From contig JAILIB010000139.1 in NCBI GenBank assembly GCA_024695505.1, positions 1 through 39,716 on the forward strand: a DNA stretch of 39,716 nucleotides, in the 5' to 3' direction. The position numbers were made by a program, and so were the translations under genes. Of this stretch, positions 9,963 to 17,317 are shown piece by piece. This DNA comes from Saccharofermentans sp. Lineage in GTDB: Bacteria; Bacillota; Clostridia; Saccharofermentanales; Saccharofermentanaceae. Positions within the stretch are counted from its first letter, which is position 1, and each line of letters starts with the position of its first letter. The notes beneath the pieces were generated by a model. The model was not told the origin of the DNA and made no database searches. It was given only the letters and a program-made list of their open reading frames with translations.

Positions 9963-10523
9963 ATGAAACGAATCGTATTGCTTTTGATCGCACTTCTGGA
10001 GGCTGCATGTATCTTTTTGATCTGCTGGTTCCCTCCTCAGAAGAAAGCTGAGACCGATTTTCACAATGCATCCATCACCATTACCGGAAGCCTCATGCTC
10101 ACTCTTACTGAAGACACCGTGCTTCAGGATAAATCGGCAGGCAGCCAGCCCCTCGAACTGAAGAAGGGCGACAAAGTCCGCATCAGACGTCTTACCGAGA
10201 CTTCAGTCGAGTTCTACGGCGATGAGACAAAAGAGTTCCCCGGCACGCTCCCCGTCACTTCCTTTGCCGAAACGGATAAGATAAACGAACTTCTTGCGCC
10301 TTCAAGAAATGCCGAAGAGTATAGAAGAGATGACTATCTTGATAACTGCCTGATAAAGAACATCGTCGTCAGTGCGGATTTCTTCGCGGTTATGGGCGGC
10401 CTCTGCCTTCTTGCTTCGATCAAGCACGAATGGATGGGTTTTGCACTCAATATTCTTCTCGTAGCGATATCTGCGGTCATCATCCTTGCCCTCAAGGATC
10501 AGCTCGCACTGTTATTGTTCTGA
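9963..10523 (+). CDS. Small membrane protein of unknown function
   Basis: N-terminal TM and two C-terminal hydrophobic segments; ATG start in an A-rich leader. Confidence 0.7.
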   Translation: MKRIVLLLIALLEAACIFLICWFPPQKKAETDFHNASITITGSLMLTLTEDTVLQDKSAGSQPLELKKGDKVRIRRLTETSVEFYGDETKEFPGTLPVTSFAETDKINELLAPSRNAEEYRRDDYLDNCLIKNIVVSADFFAVMGGLCLLASIKHEWMGFALNILLVAISAVIILALKDQLALLLF

Positions 10524-10536
10524 AAGACCTTTGATC

Positions 10537-11880
10537 TCACTTAAAAATATGTGTCTCGCGGGAATCTTTATACATTCCCCAGCCTGGTTCGCCATTGCGG
10601 GCGAATTCTCCCCACGCCTTGCGGAGTGTAATACCGAGAGCCTCGGCATCGGGTTCCAATGCTTTGTTTTCAGGAGATCTGGCTTCTCTGTTCGGCTCGG
10701 TCTTTGAACCGAAGAGAACAGGCACTTCATCCGCGTGACGGCACCGCTTGGCGTACTGATATTCATATATCCAGATGTTCCCCTTGTATGAGGAAGCTAT
10801 ATCCATCACGGGCTTTTTATAGACTTTGTAAGTAAGATCGTCAGACAGGCGCTTTCTCAGGTCCTTGCCCCATTTTGTCTTGAGCTTGAAAAGCCTTGGA
10901 GCATATGGAAGAAGCAGCGTGGGGAATTTGTCCGTGAAAAGATTTGCCTCATGCAGACAGGTTCCGATAAGCATCGGCTTGTCGGAAGCGAATACGGTCT
11001 TTACGGGGTAGTCTTTGACGGTTCTGCCATCCAAGACCGGCGAGAAGACGCAGGTGACCTCGCCTCCGGCACGGACGCGGATCTTGATCTTTCTGTTTGC
11101 CCTGTAGACCTTTACGGGATCCGCCGAGAGTATCTTTTCCGGTGTCTTACTGCTGATGCCGAGCATTCTCAGATACATCTTCGTGATCTTTTCGCTCTGC
11201 TCCGGTGTCCAGAACGAATCTACACATGCGGACTGGACAATGGATTTTGCGAAGAGCGGCGTTGCCTCAGGCATAGACATGAGGGCCAGTATGCAGGCGG
11301 CTCCTGATGACTGACCGAAAAGCGTTACGTTTGCCGGATCTCCGCCGAAAGCAGATATGTTTTTGTTGATGAACTCCAACGCCTTGATCTGGTCAAAAAG
11401 GCCGCAGTTCAGATCGAATCTGTCACTTAAGTAATTCAGGTTCAGGAAGCCGTAGATGTTTAGCCTGTAATTGAAATCAACGAGGATCGCGCCGGTCTCT
11501 TTTGCGAAACGGGTGAGATCATAGACCATTTCATCCGTGTTTTCGTTTATCCGTCCCGTTCCTCCGGTGGCATAGGAACCGCCGTGGATCCAGACGAGGA
11601 CGGGAAGGCCTTCACCCTGTCCTTCAGGAACACAGATGTTCATATAAAGGCAGTCCTGACCCGTATAACTTATGTAGTGACGTGAACTGTAACCCTGGAT
11701 GGAATTGCGGCCGCCCTTGTCCGCATTGAGTATCCCGTCCCAGGGTTCCGGATCCTCCGGATGACGGAAAGCCAGATCAGATACAGGGGCTTTGGCATAT
11801 GGGATCCCGAGGTATTCACGGCATCCGTTTTTTGTGATGCCGGAAACTTTGCCGCAGGATGTCTCGATTATCTGTTCCAT
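10537..11880 (-). CDS. Type B carboxylesterase family protein
   Basis: Nucleophile elbow VTLFGQSSGAACIL; oxyanion region VLVWIHGGSYATGG; N-terminal GKVSGITKNGCREYLGIPYAKAP. Confidence 0.92.
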   Translation of the reverse strand: MEQIIETSCGKVSGITKNGCREYLGIPYAKAPVSDLAFRHPEDPEPWDGILNADKGGRNSIQGYSSRHYISYTGQDCLYMNICVPEGQGEGLPVLVWIHGGSYATGGTGRINENTDEMVYDLTRFAKETGAILVDFNYRLNIYGFLNLNYLSDRFDLNCGLFDQIKALEFINKNISAFGGDPANVTLFGQSSGAACILALMSMPEATPLFAKSIVQSACVDSFWTPEQSEKITKMYLRMLGISSKTPEKILSADPVKVYRANRKIKIRVRAGGEVTCVFSPVLDGRTVKDYPVKTVFASDKPMLIGTCLHEANLFTDKFPTLLLPYAPRLFKLKTKWGKDLRKRLSDDLTYKVYKKPVMDIASSYKGNIWIYEYQYAKRCRHADEVPVLFGSKTEPNREARSPENKALEPDAEALGITLRKAWGEFARNGEPGWGMYKDSRETHIFK

Positions 11881-11994
11881 AAGATCTAAATCTGCTGTCT
11901 GCTGTCGGGATAATACGTTTATTGTTAATTATATAGCAAGAAATGTCATATTATAAGCATTTTTACAAAAGAATATGATATATGACGCGTTACA

Positions 11995-12040
11995 ATTTGT
12001 TCATAATATATTTATATTTGTTCACACCACTAATTATAAT
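11995..12040 (+). promoter_or_regulatory. Candidate regulatory region upstream of the exosortase operon: direct repeat ATTTGTTCA x2 (21 bp period) and TATAAT -10
   Basis: atttgttca at 11995-12003 and 12016-12024; tataat at 12035-12040. Confidence 0.4.
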
Positions 12041-12086
12041 ATAACGGGGTTGATCTTTCGTTAAATGCTCTAGAGGAAAGATTATT

Positions 12087-13781
12087 ATGAATCGATTTGC
12101 AAAAAAGCTGACTGCGACGGCAGCAGCACTGGCGATCTTATTGGCGGTACCTGCTGCGGCGGCACCGTCGTTTGTTGTTTATGCAGACGAAGAAGTCCAG
12201 GAGACCGAAGCTCCGAAAACCACAAAAGTTGCTGAAACGACAAAACCCAAGGAAACCGTTAAAGAAACAAAGTCGGCTTCAAAGCCTGATGAAACGGTTA
12301 AGGAGACCGAACCTTCCAAACCCGCAGAGACTGTAAAAGAGACTGAACCCTCAAAGCCGGCTGAGACAACTAAGCCGACTGAGCCCTCAGATACTTCCAG
12401 GAAGGGAGAACCGGAAGAGACGACAGCTCCTTCAGAGCCTTCCGGAACGAAGGAATCCACAGAGCCCGAAGAGACCAAAGAACCTTCCGAAACAACTTCC
12501 GGAGAGACGGAACCTTCAAGATCTTCTGAACCTTCCGAGACAACTGAGCCTGAAGTTACTGAAACGATAGCACCGAGCCGCGCGGCTAAAAAGGCGGCCA
12601 GAGGCCAGTACCAGGGCATAACGATCGACGGTAATTTCTCCGATTGGGACAGTGTAGTCAAATATGATTTCTCCGGCCGCCCGAACAGCCATGTCAATTA
12701 TGGCGCCCTTGTTTGGGACGGAGACTATATCTACATTTACCTCGAAGAACAAAGAGCTCACTCTTCCACCTGGTCCGGCCCCAACAACAACGGTAATTTC
12801 GTCATCAAGCTCAAGAACGGTATCGACGTTGTTGTAAGCATTACCGACAAAGGGCAGCAGAACGGAAACAAAGTAAGTGTTTCCAATACAAAAACTGGAA
12901 CGGTATTGACCACCGAAAACGGCGGCATCCAGATCGCGTATGATAAGGATTATTACACCGAGGGACGTCCTTCTCTGATGGAGATCGCCATACCGGCATC
13001 CATTCTTCCCGAAAATACACAGAGCATATCGTTCGGTTATTATCTTGATGATCCCGTCATAAAGAATGTTGCAAATCCTCATCCGACCGGCGGTCAGGGC
13101 GGCGAAGGTGAAGAAAATGACGGAAGCAAGATAAAGATCGACGGATACTATAGCGACTGGCTTAATTTCCCGCACCAGACCATCGAATATGATACCCAGG
13201 GTGCTCATCATAATTTTGCCGATGCTCATGGAGCTATCTACCAGAAGAGCGCCAAGACGGTATATGTTCATGCAAAGACCAATGACTTCATGGAAGGCCC
13301 TCCGGATTACTATGGCGGCAACCAGTTCCTTGAGATCACGGTAACTCTGGCAGGCAGGGAGACCAAGATGGTCGCATGTCTTGTCGATGAAAACGGAAAC
13401 ATCAATTGGAATTCGTCCGAGAATGACAAGCATTATGCTAAAGGCAAATACAAGTTTGCTTTGTTTGAGCAGTCCGGCTGGCATCAGACAACGAACATGA
13501 ACAACATCCATCCGAATGATACTTTCTACGGATATCAGTATCTTGAAGTCGGCGACAGGGTTGACGAAACGGAATTCAGCATAGATACAAAAGCGCTGGC
13601 TAAGCATCTCGGACTGAATCTGACTCAGGCCGCCGAGCTCAAGGTATTATTCCACCGTGTCGGCCGTGAACCGCTTATCGCTTCAGGCATCTCGACAGGC
13701 CCGGTATTTACGCTCGTTCTTACTACGGTAGCGGCAGGTTCGTATTACGTTTTCACGCGTAGGAAGAGAAGGCAGGCTTGA
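12087..13781 (+). CDS. Secreted surface protein: signal peptide, long E/T/P/S linker, two IDGxxSDW domains, Firmicu-CTERM-like sorting signal
   Basis: Signal peptide ATAAALAILLAVPAAAAPS; ETVKETEPSKPA repeats; ITIDGNFSDWDSV and IKIDGYYSDWLNF; C-terminus STGPVFTLVLTTVAAGSYYVFTRRKRRQA (TM plus basic tail). Confidence 0.85.
   Translation: MNRFAKKLTATAAALAILLAVPAAAAPSFVVYADEEVQETEAPKTTKVAETTKPKETVKETKSASKPDETVKETEPSKPAETVKETEPSKPAETTKPTEPSDTSRKGEPEETTAPSEPSGTKESTEPEETKEPSETTSGETEPSRSSEPSETTEPEVTETIAPSRAAKKAARGQYQGITIDGNFSDWDSVVKYDFSGRPNSHVNYGALVWDGDYIYIYLEEQRAHSSTWSGPNNNGNFVIKLKNGIDVVVSITDKGQQNGNKVSVSNTKTGTVLTTENGGIQIAYDKDYYTEGRPSLMEIAIPASILPENTQSISFGYYLDDPVIKNVANPHPTGGQGGEGEENDGSKIKIDGYYSDWLNFPHQTIEYDTQGAHHNFADAHGAIYQKSAKTVYVHAKTNDFMEGPPDYYGGNQFLEITVTLAGRETKMVACLVDENGNINWNSSENDKHYAKGKYKFALFEQSGWHQTTNMNNIHPNDTFYGYQYLEVGDRVDETEFSIDTKALAKHLGLNLTQAAELKVLFHRVGREPLIASGISTGPVFTLVLTTVAAGSYYVFTRRKRRQA
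12252..12386 (+). repeat. In-frame tandem repeat encoding ETVKETEPSKPA-like units in the linker
   Basis: ETVKETKSASKPD/ETVKETEPSKPA/ETVKETEPSKPA/ETTKPTEPSD read directly in the translation. Confidence 0.8.
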
Positions 13782-14407
13782 AGATAGTTATTGCCATTCT
13801 GGCTGTTTTACTGTGGATAGGTCTGCTTGAAATCCTGCGCAGGGCGGGTCTCAAGTTTTGGCGCTATCTCGCCGGAAGCTGCGGGCTTTTTCTTATCTTG
13901 ATGATCCTGGTCCGTCCCTTTGTAACCGTCCCGCTTGCGCGTGTCGTAACGGCTCTTGCAGGGATCATGGGTAAGGTGACCGGGATCTTTCAGGCGTATT
14001 TCAGATATGGCGTCATTTTCATAGATTCAGCGTCAGGAGCCATCACCGTCAACATCGATCTTGAGTGTTCCGGAGTGATCGAAATATCAGCCTTTATTTC
14101 TCTCCTGTTTCTTTTTTCCGTTTATAACATCCCCGAACGCATTTATGTCGGAGTCATCGGAACGCTTTACACGATACTTACGAATGCTCTGAGGATCACG
14201 ATCATCTGCGTGTTCATCCATTTCTGCGGAACGGATTTCTATTATGTTGCCCATACGTTTATCGGAAGGATCATATTCTATGTCCTTCAGGTCATCTTAT
14301 ATTTCTATGTTTTCACCAGACCCCAGATAAAGAGAACGAAGACCGGAGGTTTCTCATATAATGCCGCCGGTACTGCGAAAGCAGTCGAGGAGGAAGAAAA
14401 GGCATGA
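13778..14407 (+). CDS. xrtG: Exosortase family protein, XrtG type
   Basis: 209 aa multi-TM protein; triad C97 (DLECSGVIEISAF), R139 (TNALRITIICVF), H159 (YYVAHTFIGRIIFY). TTG start overlapping the upstream stop (TTGA). Adjacent to a CTERM-bearing protein and XrtG-associated genes. Confidence 0.85.
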   Translation: MKIVIAILAVLLWIGLLEILRRAGLKFWRYLAGSCGLFLILMILVRPFVTVPLARVVTALAGIMGKVTGIFQAYFRYGVIFIDSASGAITVNIDLECSGVIEISAFISLLFLFSVYNIPERIYVGVIGTLYTILTNALRITIICVFIHFCGTDFYYVAHTFIGRIIFYVLQVILYFYVFTRPQIKRTKTGGFSYNAAGTAKAVEEEEKA

Positions 14408-15786
14408 ATGAGATCATGACCAATTTAATAAATCCTTTCTTCTACTGGGTCGCATGGATCATTATCCCGATACTGGTCGAGGTTGTTCCTTCGATCGCAT
14501 CGTTCTTCTCATTGCTGATCAACAGGAATAAGCATAAGAATGCTGAAGATCCTCTCATATGGCCGGACATCGTGCTCGTTGTTCCGGTCTATAACTCCGA
14601 AAAGAGTATTGAAGAGTGCCTGAGATCGATCCACGAGAGTGATTATCCGAATGACCGCATGGAGATCTACATGGTCAACAACATGAGTTCCGACAAGAGC
14701 TTTGATGCCTTTATGCGTGCGCAGCAGAAATACAGTGAGCTCAGAATGTCATGGCTCAATTCCGGACAGGGAAAATCCCGCGCGCTCAATCTTGCCATAT
14801 ATAACAGCAAAGGCAAGTACATGATCAACATCGACTCGGATGGAACGCTTGAAAAGACTGCCCTTACCAGGATGATCAGGCACATGGAGAATGAACCTGA
14901 TGTCTCATGCCTTACGGGTTCGATCCTTACGAGACCCGATGAGATAGAGAAGATAAAGACCTTCAAGGGAAGGCTCTTAAGACGCCTTGAGTTCTGCGAA
15001 TATGCCCAGGCTTTCCTCGCAGGCAGAAATTATGCTTCGGAAAAGGGAAGGATGTACACCCTTTCAGGAGCTTTCTCCGCGTTCAGGCTCGATACGATCA
15101 GAAAATCCCATATGTATAATACGGAGACCATTTCCGAAGATACCGAGATCACGTTCCAGATGCGCTATCTTCAGAAACAGAAGGTCGGAATCTGTGTGGA
15201 TGCACTGTATTTTACCGATCCGATCGAAGACGTGAACAAGCTCTATACCCAGCGCCAGAGGTGGCAGAGGGGTTCGCTCGAAGTTGCACGTCTGTATCCG
15301 CAGAGCCAGCTCAAGCCCTGGAGATTCGTTAAGGACGTTAATGTCAGGACGCTGCTCTTTGACCATACCTTTGCGTTCCCGAGAATGATCTGGTATCTGG
15401 CGTTGATCTATCTGATGACAAACGGATACTCAAGTCTGGTGGTAGTAACTGCACTTGGCGCGATATTCCTTTTCTATATCCTCTGCGGCTACCTGTATTT
15501 CCACATAGCATCTTATCTGCTTAAGCCATTCCCTGATATAAGGGCATATTACCGCAAACAGCGTGTTCCAGTTGCGCTTCTGCCGCTGTATAACTTCGTT
15601 GTGTTCTTTATCAGATTCGCAGGCATCATCAACAGCATGAATACCAGAAGTTCATGGAAGACGGACACCCTGACTAGGGAAATGGACAAGTTCATGACGA
15701 CGCTCAGATCCTGTTTCAGGACATTCGCGAACGGTTTAAAGAGATTCAGACAAAGTATAAATTACGAGGACCGGTACAATGAATAA
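14404..15786 (+). CDS. Membrane glycosyltransferase family 2, exosortase G-associated, processive-type motifs
   Basis: VVPVYNSEKSIEECLRSI; INIDSDGTLEK (DxD-like); TISEDTEITFQMRY (ED); YTQRQRWQRGSLE (QxxRW); C-terminal TMs. ATGA overlap with xrtG. Confidence 0.9.
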   Translation: MNEIMTNLINPFFYWVAWIIIPILVEVVPSIASFFSLLINRNKHKNAEDPLIWPDIVLVVPVYNSEKSIEECLRSIHESDYPNDRMEIYMVNNMSSDKSFDAFMRAQQKYSELRMSWLNSGQGKSRALNLAIYNSKGKYMINIDSDGTLEKTALTRMIRHMENEPDVSCLTGSILTRPDEIEKIKTFKGRLLRRLEFCEYAQAFLAGRNYASEKGRMYTLSGAFSAFRLDTIRKSHMYNTETISEDTEITFQMRYLQKQKVGICVDALYFTDPIEDVNKLYTQRQRWQRGSLEVARLYPQSQLKPWRFVKDVNVRTLLFDHTFAFPRMIWYLALIYLMTNGYSSLVVVTALGAIFLFYILCGYLYFHIASYLLKPFPDIRAYYRKQRVPVALLPLYNFVVFFIRFAGIINSMNTRSSWKTDTLTREMDKFMTTLRSCFRTFANGLKRFRQSINYEDRYNE

Positions 15787-16870
15787 TTCAAGGACGAAAT
15801 ATGTTGTGGCAGTTACCATCGGCGTGCTGTTCATAGCATTCCTGATGTCGGCTTTTGCATGGTGGGAGATCTTCAACTATGAACAGGGTGTCGCAGAACT
15901 GTATGCCCAGGAGCAGGACGGTTATGTTGAGATCGTAGCCAGACAGATCGAACGCTACGGTGATGTTGCCGGCGACAAGTTCGTTGAAGACACGATCGAG
16001 ATGCTCGACTCGACTTCACAGAGATACTGGACTCTTGATAACACCCAGTACTTCCTGTTCGTTAAGAGCATTAATGATACGAATATTTACAAGACATTCT
16101 CCACCGATACCTTTTACAACACGCAGAGCGCACAGAGCTTTCTTCAGACGCTCGTAAAGGGACAGGTTAAACATTCGATAATCAGACTCGAGGGTTTTAA
16201 ATACGTCGCTTCAGGAATCATCTTTGAGTATGCAGGCACCGAGTACCGTCTCTGCCTGCTGACCGACTACGATGTCATGCTTACGAACAACGCATATCTG
16301 AGCAGCAAGCTATATCTGCTTATAGACATCATCCTCATGATCGCTCTCATTGTTATTTCATGCATCTTCTTCGCTATCCGCTTATCGGGGGAGAGGAAAA
16401 AACTTCACGACATAATAGAAGTCAACACCCAGCTAAACAGATATATCGATTTCCTCGACAATGCCGTAATGGGAAGAAACTCAACGGCCATCATCACGGG
16501 TGAAGGCAAGATAATGCATCTTATTCACAGGATGGAAGAAAGAAAGATCTATCCGTGCACGTTTGTTGACGTAAAACTCGAAACAGATAAGATGATCCCT
16601 TTCTACGAGACTTACAAGGACAAGTTCAAAAAAGGCATCGTATGGATCAGATACAGCAGGGACAATTTCATTTTGGTATTCGGAAAACTTAAGAAGGATG
16701 ATGCACTCAACTTTTTTGACAATACGGTCACGGAGTGGAAGCGCGGTCTCGGAGATTCCGGTATAGAGGTCAGGGCCCTGGAAGCCGGTGCTGCAACCGG
16801 AGTAATGACTGTTTACAGGACTCTGGTCGTAGGCGGTTCACAGGACTTGATGAATAAGGAGGAAGAGTAA
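15779..16870 (+). CDS. Membrane sensor-like protein with extracytoplasmic domain and degenerate GGDEF-like C-terminal domain
   Basis: TM at about residues 9-29 and 178-200; C-terminal WIRYSRDNFILVFGKLKKDDALNFFDNTVTEWKR resembles the R-[GGDEF]-x4 region with SRDNF in place of GGDEF. Overlaps the upstream gene by 8 bp. Confidence 0.7.
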   Translation: MNNSRTKYVVAVTIGVLFIAFLMSAFAWWEIFNYEQGVAELYAQEQDGYVEIVARQIERYGDVAGDKFVEDTIEMLDSTSQRYWTLDNTQYFLFVKSINDTNIYKTFSTDTFYNTQSAQSFLQTLVKGQVKHSIIRLEGFKYVASGIIFEYAGTEYRLCLLTDYDVMLTNNAYLSSKLYLLIDIILMIALIVISCIFFAIRLSGERKKLHDIIEVNTQLNRYIDFLDNAVMGRNSTAIITGEGKIMHLIHRMEERKIYPCTFVDVKLETDKMIPFYETYKDKFKKGIVWIRYSRDNFILVFGKLKKDDALNFFDNTVTEWKRGLGDSGIEVRALEAGAATGVMTVYRTLVVGGSQDLMNKEEE

Positions 16871-17317
16871 ATGCTCAGATATTACAGGATCAAAGCTTAT
16901 CTCAATGCTAACCATTTTGTCGTTTTTGACGGCAAGAAGGGTAAAACACATCCCCACACATGGGAGTTCGTTGCCACCGTTTATACAAAGAATGACAGCA
17001 TCGTAAAGTTTACGGATACCGAGAAGGCAATAATGAAGGTTTTCGAGCCGTATCAGGACCGCGTATTGAATGAGATCGAGCCGTTTATGGCGATTATCCC
17101 TTCGCTGGAAAACATCACCGAACACTTTGCAAGCAATATTTCCGAAGCAGTAAGGCCGTTTGACTACCACCTCAGGAGATTCGAGGGAAGCGAGACTCCG
17201 GTAAGAACATATGGTGTCAGATTCCCTGAAGTCGGTGACGGTTCCGAAGATGAAGACAGTGACAGTGTCGAGGCCGCTATTGCGCGTCTGGAGGAGGGCA
17301 GTGGATACAAGGGCTGA
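16871..17317 (+). CDS. 6-pyruvoyl-tetrahydropterin synthase-related protein
   Basis: LNANHFVVFDGKKGKTHPHTWEFVATV (AxH and HPH putative Zn ligands); VLNEIEPFMAIIPSLENITEHFASNI matches the PTPS LN...PTxEN region. Confidence 0.8.
   Translation: MLRYYRIKAYLNANHFVVFDGKKGKTHPHTWEFVATVYTKNDSIVKFTDTEKAIMKVFEPYQDRVLNEIEPFMAIIPSLENITEHFASNISEAVRPFDYHLRRFEGSETPVRTYGVRFPEVGDGSEDEDSDSVEAAIARLEEGSGYKG

Noticed and set aside
10537-11880. Carboxylesterase as a member of the exosortase system
   Set aside because: Divergently transcribed with its own upstream region; ordinary type B esterase with no known XrtG association.
12240-12590. Repetitive DNA that might suggest a CRISPR or other non-coding repeat array
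   Set aside because: In-frame degenerate codon repeats within a coding linker; no constant repeat with unique spacers.
12516-13607. 363-aa minus-strand ORF
   Set aside because: Antisense to the well-supported surface-protein gene; composition reads as reverse translation and shows no domain motif.
17211-17300. Upstream extension of the PTPS-related membrane protein
   Set aside because: Would overlap the PTPS-like gene by about 100 bp; GTG at 17301 has a good SD (gaggaggg) and gives a sensible N-terminus.
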